Positions 1 to 8,991 of a stretch of 64,000 nucleotides of DNA are shown one piece after another. The position numbers were made by a program, and so were the translations under genes. Source of the stretch: AAA044-D11 sp965268555 (GTDB taxonomy: Bacteria; Actinomycetota; Actinomycetes; Nanopelagicales; Nanopelagicaceae); the NCBI GenBank assembly GCA_965268555.1, contig OZ254174.1, positions 496,001-560,000 on the forward strand. Reading direction: 5' to 3'. Below the pieces are notes generated by a model. It was not told the origin of the DNA. It saw only the letters and a list, made by a program, of their open reading frames with translations, and searched no databases. Positions within the stretch are counted from its first letter, which is position 1. Every line of letters starts with the position of its first letter.

Positions 1-1
1 T

Positions 2-784
2 GAATTTATCAAGAAGCGCTTCATCCGCCTTTATCCGATGTATTGGCTGGGCTTGATAACAATATTTGTGATTACAAATCTCCCTATCTGGGTAAACAAG
101 GGACCGGATTTTGGAAAATTCCTGTGGAATCTAACAATGATTCCTACGGCTTTTGGAAGCAACTGGCTGGATGAAGCCCACTGGTTTTTAATGCGGGAAT
201 TGCAGTTCTATTTAGTTGTGGTCATAGTTCTTGCTCTTGGCATTGGAAGGCTGCTGCCCACGATCTTTCCTTGGTGGGCGATAGTAATTTGTCTCTGGAA
301 TTTATTTAATCTTCCACGTTTTGAAGTCTGGTACTTCTCCGGATATTTCGCGCTATTGACTGGTGGGGCAATAATTTTCTCAATTCGCGAATGGGGTGTA
401 ACAAAACTTAGAGTTATTGGGCTCTTAGCGGCCTACATCTGCACTATGGACACTCGGATGTCTAAGGCGGCTTGGTTAAGTGAGCATCGCAACTCTTCTT
501 ACAACAAATACGTGATTGGCATCATCGTTACAGTTGCATTTCTTTTAATTCTGGCGACCTTGAGTTCAAGAGTCAGTAATTTCAGTTTCAAGTACGCAGC
601 AATAGCCGGCGCAATAACCTATCCACTCTTCTTGATACATGGGCGACTTGGGCTTTTAACTCTTCAAAACTTGGGTAGCGATTCAAATAAGTTGTATCTC
701 TATCCTGCAATAATTATCTGCGCCATTATTTTGGCCTACGCGCTATTACGAATCGAGAAGAAGTTACTTTCGTTTAGATTTTAG
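2..784 (+). CDS. Acyltransferase family 3 membrane protein (5' truncated by window)
   Basis: The frame is open from base 2, upstream of the first ATG at 38, so the gene is cut by the window edge. The visible protein is hydrophobic, with about six to seven membrane segments. Near its start it carries a basic stretch followed by RLYPMYW, typical of the acyltransferase 3 (OafA/YrhL) family that O-acylates cell-surface sugars or lipids. The catalytic His region expected in the N-terminal part lies outside the window. The substrate cannot be told. The 3' end overlaps the convergent DedA gene by 21 bp. Confidence 0.75.
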   Translation, partial: EFIKKRFIRLYPMYWLGLITIFVITNLPIWVNKGPDFGKFLWNLTMIPTAFGSNWLDEAHWFLMRELQFYLVVVIVLALGIGRLLPTIFPWWAIVICLWNLFNLPRFEVWYFSGYFALLTGGAIIFSIREWGVTKLRVIGLLAAYICTMDTRMSKAAWLSEHRNSSYNKYVIGIIVTVAFLLILATLSSRVSNFSFKYAAIAGAITYPLFLIHGRLGLLTLQNLGSDSNKLYLYPAIIICAIILAYALLRIEKKLLSFRF

Positions 785-1369
785 ATAGTTCTTAATTGTT
801 ATAGCGAGTGTCAGAACTATGAAGAAGCCGGCAATCTGCTTCGAAGACCCATCAAGAGCTGGAATTGAAGCGGCATAGAAACCGAGGGTGGTAATTCCGG
901 CGCCCCAAAGTAGGGCACCAAAAATATTTGCACTTAAGAACTTGTAATAATTCATCTTTCCAAGTCCGGCAATTGGTGGCATGAAAGTTCGGATCCATGG
1001 ATAGAAGCGGGCCAGTACAACAGCCGTCCAACCATATTTCTCATAGAAATCTTCTGCGCGCCGAATCATCTTTTGAATCCTTGGCCGTTGGCTTCTACCT
1101 AAATAGTTTCGCCCATATTTTCGACCAAGAACGAATCCAACTTGGTCGCCAAAAAATGCAGCCAGAACAATGATCGTAATCAGAATGACAATGTTGGTGT
1201 CATCTCGCGTGGCCGCAATAAAGCCAGCCGCGAAGAGAATTGAGTCACCTGGTATAAAGAATGCAATCAGGATTCCAGTCTCGATAAAAACGATTGCTCC
1301 GAGCAATACATAAATAAAGAACGGGGTGGAAGAACCAAGGTATTGCTGAACCCAATCGGAGATAGTCAC
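764..1369 (-). CDS. DedA family (SNARE-associated) membrane protein
   Basis: A 201-aa protein with an N-terminal hydrophobic segment, a conserved FIPGDSILFAAGF stretch, a glycine/arginine-rich loop (GRKYGRN) and the ARFYPWIRTFMPPIAG segment, all hallmarks of the DedA family. DedA proteins are inner-membrane proteins linked to lipid (undecaprenyl-phosphate) flipping and envelope homeostasis. The start is a GTG preceded at seven bases by a TACGCT hexamer with no Shine-Dalgarno sequence, so the mRNA is probably leaderless. It is divergent from the SDR gene, with only 25 bp between the two starts. Confidence 0.9.
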   Translation of the reverse strand: MTISDWVQQYLGSSTPFFIYVLLGAIVFIETGILIAFFIPGDSILFAAGFIAATRDDTNIVILITIIVLAAFFGDQVGFVLGRKYGRNYLGRSQRPRIQKMIRRAEDFYEKYGWTAVVLARFYPWIRTFMPPIAGLGKMNYYKFLSANIFGALLWGAGITTLGFYAASIPALDGSSKQIAGFFIVLTLAITIKNYLKSKRK

Positions 1370-1394
1370 GTGGGCAAGCGTATAGGCTTGGCTA
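1370..1394. promoter_or_regulatory. Back-to-back leaderless promoters for dedA and SDR gene
   Basis: Between the two divergent start codons lie TAGGCT (1383-1388, + strand, six bases before the ATG at 1395) and TACGCT (1377-1382 read on the minus strand, seven bases before the GTG at 1369). The two candidate -10 hexamers touch each other, so polymerase could probably bind only one direction at a time. No Shine-Dalgarno sequence is present on either side. Confidence 0.55.
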
Positions 1395-2144
1395 ATGAAA
1401 AATTATGCGCTCGTCACTGGGGCAAGTAGCGGAATCGGCGCCGCCACCGCAAAGTTATTAGCTGCCAATGGCTTCCATGTAATTGCCGGTGCTAGACGAA
1501 TGGATCGACTGGCTGAATTAGCGAAATCTGATTCCAATATTGAAATCGTTGAACTAGATGTAACGAACCAGAAGAGCGTTGATGCGCTGGCCGCTAAATT
1601 GGCTGATAAACCGGTTAGCGTTCTTGTAAATAATGCAGGGGGCGCTTTCGACGCTGCTTCGATTGAAGATTCTGATCCAGATATTTGGGCAAAGACTTAT
1701 GAGGTCAACGTTACTGGCGCGGTTCGCATGACTAAAGCGATGATTCCAATCATGAAAAAGCATGGTGAAGGCCACGTAGTTTTAATGTCATCAACCGCTG
1801 GTCGTATTGCTTACGAGAATGGCGGAACTTATGTGGCTGCAAAGCATGCCGTAGCCGCAATTGCTGGAACCCTGCGGCTAGAACTAAATGGTCAACCAAT
1901 TCGCGTTACCGAGATTGCGCCTGGAATGGTTAAGACCGATGAATTCGCAGTCACTAGATTTGCTGGAGATAAAACAAAGGCAGCCAAAGTTTATGAAGGT
2001 GTTGAGAAGCCACTAACTGATGCTGATATAGCCGAAACTATTCGCTGGGCGGTCATGCTGCCATCGCACATAAATATAGATTTGTTAGTTGTGCGTCCTA
2101 TTGCCCAAGCAGCACAACACAAGGTTCATCGAATTCTTAAGTAA
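1395..2144 (+). CDS. Short-chain dehydrogenase/reductase, YdfG-like
   Basis: A 249-aa classical SDR. The N-terminal cofactor motif is TGASSGIG (residues 8-15), NNAG follows at about residue 79, and the catalytic pair is YVAAK with an upstream Ser in MSSTAG. An Arg/Arg-Met-Asp context after beta-2 (ARRMDR) suggests NADP preference. Overall it resembles the YdfG family of 3-hydroxy acid/serine dehydrogenases (NADP-dependent oxidation of short hydroxy acids). The exact substrate is unresolved. The start is fixed by the leaderless-type -10 at 1383-1388. Confidence 0.85.
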   Translation: MKNYALVTGASSGIGAATAKLLAANGFHVIAGARRMDRLAELAKSDSNIEIVELDVTNQKSVDALAAKLADKPVSVLVNNAGGAFDAASIEDSDPDIWAKTYEVNVTGAVRMTKAMIPIMKKHGEGHVVLMSSTAGRIAYENGGTYVAAKHAVAAIAGTLRLELNGQPIRVTEIAPGMVKTDEFAVTRFAGDKTKAAKVYEGVEKPLTDADIAETIRWAVMLPSHINIDLLVVRPIAQAAQHKVHRILK

Positions 2145-2150
2145 TTATTT

Positions 2151-2690
2151 CTACTTGGTTTTGTGAGTCAGACCAGAGACCCAGTCCATAATTGCAAATA
2201 CCAAACCTGAAACAACGAAGGTTAAGTGAATTGCGATTCGCCATTTCACTTCGGTGACATCCACGCCATTTGCGGCATTCATGAAATCCTTCAAAAGTTC
2301 GATTACTGAAATCGCAACAAGTGATCCAATTAGTTTTAGCTTTAGACCAGAGAAATCGACGCTTCCCATCCATTCCGGACGATCGATATCATCTTTTGCA
2401 ACCTCAATCTTTGAAACGAAGTTCTCGTAGCCTGCAAAAATAACAATCAAAATCAGGTTTGCTAGAAGGGTTAAATCAAGTAGCCCCAGTAGTCCAAGAA
2501 CCATCTCCTCGGTTGAAGTTGAGGTCACATGACTGGCGAAGTGCCAGAATTTCTGGAAGAACTTGATCATTAAAATTACTAGCGCAAAAGTTAGACCCAG
2601 GTAGAAGGGCGACAAGAGCCAGCGGCTTCCAAACATAAGTCGTTCGAGAAGATGTTCTAATACTCCACGGCCGTGACGCTTTTCATTCAT
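2151..2690 (-). CDS. YqhA family (UPF0114) membrane protein
   Basis: A hydrophobic protein of about 179 aa with three to four membrane segments and the family-typical FGSRWLLSPFYLGL start and NLILIVIFAGYENFVS segment of UPF0114/YqhA. The function is unknown. An upstream in-frame start at 2747 exists but would overlap the divergent gene. The ATG at 2690 is preceded at six bases by TACGCT (2697-2702 on the minus strand), matching the leaderless pattern seen throughout the window, so I prefer it. Confidence 0.85.
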   Translation of the reverse strand: MNEKRHGRGVLEHLLERLMFGSRWLLSPFYLGLTFALVILMIKFFQKFWHFASHVTSTSTEEMVLGLLGLLDLTLLANLILIVIFAGYENFVSKIEVAKDDIDRPEWMGSVDFSGLKLKLIGSLVAISVIELLKDFMNAANGVDVTEVKWRIAIHLTFVVSGLVFAIMDWVSGLTHKTK

Positions 2691-2732
2691 TTTCAAAGCG
2701 TAACAAGAACGTCCTTCCCTTATTCTTAACAT
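2691..2732. promoter_or_regulatory. Divergent leaderless promoters for yqhA and mpaB-like gene
   Basis: TACGCT on the minus strand (2697-2702) lies six bases before the yqhA ATG. TATTCT on the plus strand (2721-2726) lies six bases before the GTG at 2733. There is no room for a leader or a Shine-Dalgarno sequence in either direction. Confidence 0.55.
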
Positions 2733-3632
2733 GTGCCCGCGTTTCATAAATTTTTTCTCACCAAACCTTTGGCTGACGCCTTTCGAAAGAATGTTTCAGG
2801 TTCAAAAGATGGATTGCCGGATTGGGCGAAAGATATTGCCCTTGGAAATGACGCTGGTTTGTTTAAGACCGATGGCGCAGTCTGGAAAGTTCATGGGAAT
2901 TTAGGAACTTTGGTTGGGGGAGTTCGTGCTCTGTTGTTACAGGCAGCGCACCCAGCACCCTTGGCTGGGGTCGCCCAACATTCGAGGTATGAAACCGATC
3001 CGATGGGCAGACTAGCTGGAACAACAAGATGGCTAACAGTTACAACTTTTGGGTCCAAGCAAATAATCGAACGCGAAGCTGGGCGAGTTAATGCGATGCA
3101 CTCGAAAGTAGCGGGGGATTACACCGATAAGTCTGGGGTTCACTCAAATTATCGGGCGCAAGATTCACGGTTCTTATTGTGGGTGCATTGCGCCTTTACA
3201 GATTCATTTATTAAATCTCATCTCGCACTTGGTTATGCCTTGCCACAAGGCGGCGATGAATATGTGAAGGAGTGGGCAAAGAGCGCAATTCCACTCGGGC
3301 TTACTGATGCACCAAAATCTATGGCCGAACTCGAGGCAACGCTAAATAATTTTCGTCAGAAAGATTTAGCAAGAAGTGAGAAAACTCTTGAGGTTGTGCG
3401 TTTTATCTTAAAGCCGCCATTTGGTAGCGCCGGTCTACTTTTCTATCGGATTATTTCGAACGCTGCGGTTGCGACTCTCGATTCAAACGAATTAGAAATA
3501 TTGGGGTTAAAAGCGAAATCTAAAATCTGGTTAAAGATTGCGAGGGCAGCCTTAAATGTTTTTAGTGCGATCCTTGGACCCGAATCACCGAGTCAGAATT
3601 TGGCTCGCCAGCGCATTGCTCGTATTAGTTGA
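2733..3632 (+). CDS. Oxygenase MpaB family protein (DUF2236)
   Basis: A 299-aa protein with the DUF2236/MpaB signature: GALLLQAAHP-type segment (here RALLLQAAHPAPLAGV), a downstream D-P-x-GRL region, and an R-x5-LLWVHCAF region whose histidines contribute to the heme/metal site in family members such as latex-clearing protein. Members are secreted or cytosolic oxygenases; the substrate here is unknown. No signal peptide is seen. The start is GTG with a TATTCT -10 six bases upstream. Confidence 0.82.
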   Translation: MPAFHKFFLTKPLADAFRKNVSGSKDGLPDWAKDIALGNDAGLFKTDGAVWKVHGNLGTLVGGVRALLLQAAHPAPLAGVAQHSRYETDPMGRLAGTTRWLTVTTFGSKQIIEREAGRVNAMHSKVAGDYTDKSGVHSNYRAQDSRFLLWVHCAFTDSFIKSHLALGYALPQGGDEYVKEWAKSAIPLGLTDAPKSMAELEATLNNFRQKDLARSEKTLEVVRFILKPPFGSAGLLFYRIISNAAVATLDSNELEILGLKAKSKIWLKIARAALNVFSAILGPESPSQNLARQRIARIS

Positions 3633-3651
3633 AATTTCAACTAAAATTGAA

Positions 3652-3657
3652 TAGGCT
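3652..3657 (+). promoter_or_regulatory. Leaderless-type -10 (TAGGCT) for the dioxygenase
   Basis: TAGGCT ends six bases before the ATG at 3664. No Shine-Dalgarno sequence is present. It is identical to the hexamer at 11779 ahead of nadE and at 1383 ahead of the SDR gene. Confidence 0.5.
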
Positions 3658-3663
3658 TATGGA

Positions 3664-4437
3664 ATGACTTCAAGGCAACCAGCTTTATATATTGGACATG
3701 GCGCGCCGATGCTATTGGATGATCCAATCTGGTCAGGCGAGTTAGAAAATTGGGCCAATCGATTAGCGAAGCCAAAAGCAATTTTAATTGTTAGTGCACA
3801 TTGGGAGTCTGCGCCATTAGCCCTTTCTTCAATTGAGACTGGAACTCCACTTATTTATGACTTTGGTGGCTTTGATCCAAAGTTCTACAATCTGCAATAT
3901 CGCGCACCTGGTGCGCCTGAGCTTGCTGCTCGAATCAAATCAATAGTAGGAGAGAGCGAAACTCACCAATCAAATCGTGGCTTAGATCATGGCGCGTATG
4001 TCCCACTATTAAAGATGTTTCCAGATGCCGATATTCCGGTACTTCAAATGTCCATTCCAACTTTTACTCCAGAAAAACTTTATGAACTTGGAAAAAAATT
4101 AGCGCCACTTCGTGACGAGGGAGTATTAATTATTGGAAGTGGTTTTTTGACTCATGGTCTGCAATACCTAAAAGAATTTCATATTGATGCGACACCTCCA
4201 AGCTGGAGTGTGGAATTTGATCTATGGGCAAAAGAAGTTTTAGAACGTGGTGCTGTTGATGAGTTAATGAATTATAAAACGTTGGCACCTGGGCTTCCTT
4301 ACGCCCACCCAACTGTCGAACACTTCGCTCCGATTTTCTTAACTCTCGGCGCGGCCACTAGCGCCGAAGCACCTATCAAGTCAGAAATTGATGGTTATTG
4401 GATGGGATTGGCAAAGCGTTCATTCCAGGTCGCCTAA
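3664..4437 (+). CDS. Extradiol ring-cleavage dioxygenase, class III (DODA/YgiD type)
   Basis: A 257-aa member of the LigB-like 4,5-DOPA dioxygenase family. Visible metal-site regions are YIGHGAPM near the N-terminus (a His ligand), the SAHWE segment (second His), and a later GSGFLTHGL and HPTVEHFAPI region with conserved His residues. The family uses Fe(II) or Zn(II) to open catechol rings. In bacteria the natural substrate is often unknown, and it is so here. The 3' end overlaps the convergent yaaA gene by four bases. Confidence 0.85.
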   Translation: MTSRQPALYIGHGAPMLLDDPIWSGELENWANRLAKPKAILIVSAHWESAPLALSSIETGTPLIYDFGGFDPKFYNLQYRAPGAPELAARIKSIVGESETHQSNRGLDHGAYVPLLKMFPDADIPVLQMSIPTFTPEKLYELGKKLAPLRDEGVLIIGSGFLTHGLQYLKEFHIDATPPSWSVEFDLWAKEVLERGAVDELMNYKTLAPGLPYAHPTVEHFAPIFLTLGAATSAEAPIKSEIDGYWMGLAKRSFQVA

Positions 4438-5084
4438 AAATTTATAATTAAGTCCAGATACCAAGGCAGATTTCCTTTGGGTTTCTGCAATTTACATTCA
4501 AAGTTTTTACTTGCGATTTCAAATAATTCAGTAGGCGTCTTTGGTGACTTGCCAGCCTTCAATAACACTCGGGTTAGCTCGCCCCGATATTTCTTGGATA
4601 GGTGAGTGATCACCGAAAGCTTGCCGCACTCTTTTTTAAAGACCCGAACCGCAACTGTTTTATCGGCAGGGGATTGCCAGACCCCGGCATAAGTTGAAGA
4701 CCTGCAATCAATAATTAAATCGGCAGCTAAATCATCTAGGGCAGGCTTTAGCTCTGCTTTCCAATCAGAACTTTTAATCTTCGCCTTGTAATTAGGGATT
4801 GAATCGTTTGGTCTTAGAACACCAAAAATTGCCGAGACTATAAGTACCGATTTCTCACCTCGTGCTTTTGCTGCCTCACTTAGCGAATGCCAATCCAGGG
4901 CTTGGTAAAGGACACCGCTATAAACATCGATTGCCTTTGCAGTCGGGGCTACGGCCAAAGCCTTAGTTACCAATCGACTTCGAACGCCTACTAGCTCGCT
5001 GGCGAAAGCCAACTTAGAAAGGCTTAATTGCTTCTTACCTGCCGGCTGATTCTTGCCCTCACTTGGCGGCAGCAGGATGAGCAT
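4434..5084 (-). CDS. yaaA: Peroxide stress protein YaaA (DUF328)
   Basis: A 216-aa protein starting MLILLPPSEGK, the diagnostic opening of the YaaA/DUF328 family. The family binds DNA and lowers intracellular iron and oxidative damage in E. coli. At about 216 aa it is slightly short against the E. coli protein (about 258 aa), mainly in the N-terminal half. It sits directly downstream of tgt, with its ATG next to the tgt stop codon, so the two are probably cotranscribed. Confidence 0.85.
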   Translation of the reverse strand: MLILLPPSEGKNQPAGKKQLSLSKLAFASELVGVRSRLVTKALAVAPTAKAIDVYSGVLYQALDWHSLSEAAKARGEKSVLIVSAIFGVLRPNDSIPNYKAKIKSSDWKAELKPALDDLAADLIIDCRSSTYAGVWQSPADKTVAVRVFKKECGKLSVITHLSKKYRGELTRVLLKAGKSPKTPTELFEIASKNFECKLQKPKGNLPWYLDLIINF

Positions 5085-6320
5085 TTATTTATTTGAGGAT
5101 GAATAGAAGCGGCCGAGAAAATCTTTCTTGAACTCTTGGAAATCGCCGTTGATAATCTCGGTACGCATCCGCTCGACTAATCGCACGATAAAGCGTTCGT
5201 TATGGATTGTCGCAAGGGTAGAACCGATCATCTCTTTGCTGCGGAAGAGATGGTTTAGATATGCCGCGGTGTAATTGGCACAGGTATAACAATCACAGCT
5301 TTCATCAATCGGATTGAAGTCACGATTAAATTTGGCATTGGTGATATTTACTCGACCATCATTTGTGAAGACTGCGCTGGTACGGGCTTGGCGAGATGGT
5401 GCAACGCAATCAAAAGTATCAGCGCCATTTTCAACACCAACGAATAAATCATCAGGCTCGCCTATACCTAGTAGGTGACGGGGTTTATCGCGAGGCAATT
5501 CATCAGTCATCCAACCAACAATGGTTCCAAGGTTTGCTTTATCAAGTGCGCCACCAAGTCCAAAGCCATCGAAGGTAATTCCATCTTCATCCAAGGCACC
5601 AAGATCTTTTGCTGCCTTGCGACGCAGATCTTCATATTGCGCACCTTGCAGAACGCCCCAAAGTGCTTGGTATGGCTTACTTGCGCGCTCACGGGTTAGG
5701 CGACCATGTTCTACTAAACAACGCTTTGCCCAGAGCCGAGTGCGCTCGAGAGATTTCTCTTGATACTTGCGGGTGTTGTGAAGAGTCGTGCATTCGTCGA
5801 AAGCAAAAATTATGTCGGCGCCAAGTTGGTGTTGGACCTGCATCGAAACTTCTGGGGTAAATCGATGCATCGAACCATCTAGGTGAGATTTGAAAGTTAC
5901 GCCATCGTTATCGACATGGGCGAGACGTTCTTTATGATCCGCAATTACTTCATCAGACCTGAAAGTGTCTTCATCCATGGCGATTACTTTTTTGAATCCA
6001 ACGCCGAGGGAGAGGACTTGGAAGCCGCCGCTATCGGTAAATGTTGGACCAGACCAATTCATAAACTTTCCAACGCCACCGGCCTCATCAACAATCTCCG
6101 GGCCTGGTTGCAAGTAGAGGTGATACGCATTTGCAAGAAGTGCTTGGGCGCCAAGATCCGCCATAGATTCTGGGAGAACTGATTTAACCGTTGCCTTGGT
6201 GCCGACTGGAATGAATGCTGGAGTTTTAATTTCACCATGAGGGGTGGTTATGACGCCAGTTCGGCCATTTAAATTTGAATCGCCAATCTCATTTTCGACT
6301 TTAAATTTAAATTGGCTCAT
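5085..6320 (-). CDS. tgt: tRNA-guanine transglycosylase (queuine tRNA-ribosyltransferase)
   Basis: Exchanges guanine at the wobble position of GUN-anticodon tRNAs for a queuosine precursor. Visible are the DSGGFQVLSLG substrate-binding loop, the FDCVAPSRQARTSAVF segment with the catalytic Asp, and the C-terminal zinc site CDCYTC with a later His (NHLFRSKE). An in-frame ATG at 6398 would add 26 residues unlike the family. The ATG at 6320 is preceded at six bases by GATAAT (minus strand, 6327-6332), so I take it as the start, giving about 411 aa. Confidence 0.93.
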   Translation of the reverse strand: MSQFKFKVENEIGDSNLNGRTGVITTPHGEIKTPAFIPVGTKATVKSVLPESMADLGAQALLANAYHLYLQPGPEIVDEAGGVGKFMNWSGPTFTDSGGFQVLSLGVGFKKVIAMDEDTFRSDEVIADHKERLAHVDNDGVTFKSHLDGSMHRFTPEVSMQVQHQLGADIIFAFDECTTLHNTRKYQEKSLERTRLWAKRCLVEHGRLTRERASKPYQALWGVLQGAQYEDLRRKAAKDLGALDEDGITFDGFGLGGALDKANLGTIVGWMTDELPRDKPRHLLGIGEPDDLFVGVENGADTFDCVAPSRQARTSAVFTNDGRVNITNAKFNRDFNPIDESCDCYTCANYTAAYLNHLFRSKEMIGSTLATIHNERFIVRLVERMRTEIINGDFQEFKKDFLGRFYSSSNK

Positions 6321-6326
6321 ATCCCT

Positions 6327-6332
6327 ATTATC
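6327..6332 (-). promoter_or_regulatory. Leaderless-type -10 (GATAAT) for tgt
   Basis: GATAAT on the minus strand ends six bases before the ATG at 6320. It decides between that start and the upstream ATG at 6398. Confidence 0.5.
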
Positions 6333-6425
6333 TACCTTTAATTTGTCGTCGAAACTTAGAGATGTAGCTTTGCGGGGAAAGGGGCTTAAAACCGCCATTT
6401 AAGGCGAATAATCGCCCGTTCTGGG

Positions 6426-8381
6426 CTACCAAATTCGAACGCGCTCGCTTTCGGACAGATATAGCGCATCATTTTCAGTTACACCGAATGCTTCATAGAA
6501 CTCAGTTAGATTTCGAACAACTTGATTGCATCTAAATTCGTCCGGTGAATGTGGATCTGTTGCAACCCGGCGGCGAACTTCTTCGGCCCGCATTTTCTGG
6601 CGCCAACATTGAGCCCAACCCATAAACAGCCTTTGATATCCAGTTAAGCCATCGATTACAGGTGGCATTTTTCCTTCTAGGGCAAGTTGGTAGGCCTTGT
6701 AGGCAATAGTCAGACCACCCAAGTCACCAATGTTTTCACCGATAGTCAGAGCGCCATTTACATGGACATCCTGGGCTTCAAGTGGGCGGAGCTCTTCATA
6801 CTGGGCAATTAATTTATTGGCACGTTTTTCAAATTCCGCACGGTCCAGATCGGTCCACCAATTATTCAGATTTCCATCACCATCATATTTAGAACCTTGG
6901 TCATCAAAGCCATGACCGATTTCGTGGCCAATAACTGCGCCGATTCCACCATAGTTCGCGGCATCGTCAGCATCGATATCAAAGAATGGTGGCTGCAAGA
7001 TTGCGGCCGGGAAAACAATCTCATTCATGCCAGGCATGTAATAGGCATTGACTGTTTGCGGAGTCATTAACCATTCGGCGCGATCTACCGGTGCTCCGAT
7101 TTTTGCGAATTCATAATCCTGATTAAATTTTGTTACTCGAGCAAGATTTCCAATCAAGTCATCCCGTGAGATATCTAATGCCGAATAGTCACGCCACTTA
7201 TCTGGATAGCCGATCTTTGGGGTGAATTTATCCAGCTTCTCAAATGCCTTAGTTTTAGTCTCCGAAGTCATCCAGGATAGGGCTGCAATATCGACGCGAT
7301 AAGCCTCGATTAAATTGGCCACGAGTTCAACCATTCTAGTTTTCGCTGCTGGCGGGAAATGCTTTTCAACATAAATCTGGCCAACGGCTTCACCTAGTGA
7401 GCCTTCTACTAAACCAACCCCACGCTTCCATCTAGCTTTGAGCTCTGGTGTTCCGGATAGTTTGGTGCCATAGAAAGCAAAGTTTTCATTTACAAATTCG
7501 CTACTCAAATATGACGATGCACCTGAAAGTAAATGCCAAGCTAGCCAGGCCGACCACGCTTCTGAATTAAAGTTCTTTAGGATCTCGCCAAGCCCGGTGA
7601 AAAATGAGGGCTGGCGGACAATAACTGTTGCCATAACGTTGCTCGGGACCTTTGAAGTAGCAAACCAGGTATCCCAATCAAATCCAGGGGAGGCGGCTTT
7701 TAGCTCTGCAAAGCTCATCTTGTTGTAGGTAAGAAGCGCATCGCGATCTTTGACCTGATCCCAATGCTTGCTCGCAATCTCTGTTTCTAGTTTCAAAATG
7801 GCTGCAGCCTTTGCCGCAGGGTTTTCAATTTTCGCCAATGTGAACATCTTGGTCATGTGTTCAACAAAGGCAGTTCTAATTTCTGCAAATTCTTCTTCGC
7901 GATAGTAGGCCTCGTCAGGAAGACTTAATCCAGATTGTCCGATGTAAGCAATGTTGGTATTCGAATCCATATTGTCAGTTGTTATGTACTGATAAAAAAT
8001 CCCGCCCAAGCCCCGGCTTTCGAAATCACCAAGGACTTTATGAAATTCGTTTACATCGGAAACACTTAGTGCGAGTTCCAAATCTTTTGCGATTGGAGTA
8101 ATGCCAAGTGCGTCGGCTTTCGCCTCATCCATGAAAGATGCATAGAGGTCGCCAATTTTCTGAGCGACGCTTCCCTGAGCCCCACCACTTGCTCCGAGCT
8201 CTTCAATTATCTCGCGGACTTGATTCTCGGCGTTTTGGTATAACTCGTAGAACGCCCCATCGGATGACCGGTCGGCTGGAATCTCGGCGCTATCGATCCA
8301 AGTTCCATTGACGTGACGATACAAATCATCTTGTGGTCGGATAGTTGGCTTTAAATGTCTTAAATCAATTCCGCTTTTCAT
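6426..8381 (-). CDS. M13 family zinc metallopeptidase (PepO/neprilysin-like)
   Basis: A large peptidase of about 651 aa. The zinc motif is in VIGHEIGHGFDDQG, followed by GENIGDLGGL with the third zinc ligand Glu, and the substrate-binding NAYYMPGMNEIVFPA segment. M13 enzymes cleave short peptides. No signal peptide is visible, so it is predicted to be cytoplasmic, as for bacterial PepO. I chose the ATG at 8381 rather than 8426 because TAGGCT lies seven bases upstream on the minus strand and because the protein then begins at the conserved IDLRHLKPTIRPQDDLYRHV region. Confidence 0.92.
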   Translation of the reverse strand: MKSGIDLRHLKPTIRPQDDLYRHVNGTWIDSAEIPADRSSDGAFYELYQNAENQVREIIEELGASGGAQGSVAQKIGDLYASFMDEAKADALGITPIAKDLELALSVSDVNEFHKVLGDFESRGLGGIFYQYITTDNMDSNTNIAYIGQSGLSLPDEAYYREEEFAEIRTAFVEHMTKMFTLAKIENPAAKAAAILKLETEIASKHWDQVKDRDALLTYNKMSFAELKAASPGFDWDTWFATSKVPSNVMATVIVRQPSFFTGLGEILKNFNSEAWSAWLAWHLLSGASSYLSSEFVNENFAFYGTKLSGTPELKARWKRGVGLVEGSLGEAVGQIYVEKHFPPAAKTRMVELVANLIEAYRVDIAALSWMTSETKTKAFEKLDKFTPKIGYPDKWRDYSALDISRDDLIGNLARVTKFNQDYEFAKIGAPVDRAEWLMTPQTVNAYYMPGMNEIVFPAAILQPPFFDIDADDAANYGGIGAVIGHEIGHGFDDQGSKYDGDGNLNNWWTDLDRAEFEKRANKLIAQYEELRPLEAQDVHVNGALTIGENIGDLGGLTIAYKAYQLALEGKMPPVIDGLTGYQRLFMGWAQCWRQKMRAEEVRRRVATDPHSPDEFRCNQVVRNLTEFYEAFGVTENDALYLSESERVRIW

Positions 8382-8455
8382 GGGCAAGAGCCTATTACAC
8401 CCGGAAATAAGTAATTCAACTTTCAACTAAATGGCTTTTAATCTAAACTTTAACC
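8382..8455. promoter_or_regulatory. Divergent leaderless promoters for M13 peptidase and MarR
   Basis: TAGGCT (8389-8394, minus strand) is seven bases from the peptidase start, and TAAACT (8444-8449, plus strand) is six bases from the MarR ATG. A MarR protein encoded at such a divergent junction often binds there and controls both genes. No clean inverted repeat was found by eye. Confidence 0.5.
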
Positions 8456-8944
8456 ATGGCCGCCCAATCATCTGACAAGAGTCCGAAGTGGTTGAATCCA
8501 CGTGAGATGAAGGCTTGGCGTTCGTACATAATCGCTTCGCGCCGCCTACTTGAAGCACTTGATGCCGACCTAGATGGCCATGATTTATCAATGGCCGACT
8601 ATGAAGTCCTTGCCCAATTATCAGATGCCCCTGATCGTCGAATGCGAATGTCAGAACTCGCTGAAATCGCGATGCTCTCTAAGAGCCGACTTTCACATCG
8701 GATGAAAGTCATGGAGAAGGCAGGGTGGGTTCGTCGCGAGGTTTGCACTGAAGATAAGCGTGGCTCATTTGCGGTCATGACAGAGAAAGGTTGGCGGGCA
8801 ATTGTTAAGGCCGCCCCGGATCATGTTGCTAGTGTTCGAAATAGATTCGTAGATAATTTGAATGTAAAGGATCAAGAAGAATTAGCAAAAATATTTGATC
8901 GGCTTTCAACAAAGCTTAGAGATGAATTTATAAAAGATTTGTAA
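8456..8944 (+). CDS. MarR family transcriptional regulator
   Basis: A 162-aa winged-helix protein. The recognition region is MRMSELAEIAMLSKSRLSHRMKVMEKAGWVRRE, followed by the wing (DKRGSFAVMTEKGW), then a C-terminal dimerisation helix. MarR proteins are dimeric repressors released by small aromatic ligands or by oxidation. The divergent M13 peptidase gene is a plausible target by position only. The start is ATG at 8456 with TAAACT six bases upstream. A strong terminator follows the stop codon. Confidence 0.88.
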   Translation: MAAQSSDKSPKWLNPREMKAWRSYIIASRRLLEALDADLDGHDLSMADYEVLAQLSDAPDRRMRMSELAEIAMLSKSRLSHRMKVMEKAGWVRREVCTEDKRGSFAVMTEKGWRAIVKAAPDHVASVRNRFVDNLNVKDQEELAKIFDRLSTKLRDEFIKDL

Positions 8945-8948
8945 AATG

Positions 8949-8982
8949 AAAAAGCCCCGCGGTTTTCACCGCGGGGCTTTTT
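8949..8982. terminator. Bidirectional intrinsic terminator
   Basis: A perfect 14-bp inverted repeat (AAAAAGCCCCGCGG, loop TTTTCA, CCGCGGGGCTTTTT) lies between the convergent MarR and Lys/Ala-rich genes. The GC-rich core is flanked by A and T runs, so it can terminate both transcripts. It is the only textbook intrinsic terminator I could find in the window. Confidence 0.93.
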
Positions 8983-8991
8983 CGAGAAAAA

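Noticed and set aside
5396..6182. Several plus-strand frames of 60-99 aa opposite tgt
   Set aside because: They are shadows of the highly conserved tgt gene with no start signals or recognisable protein features.
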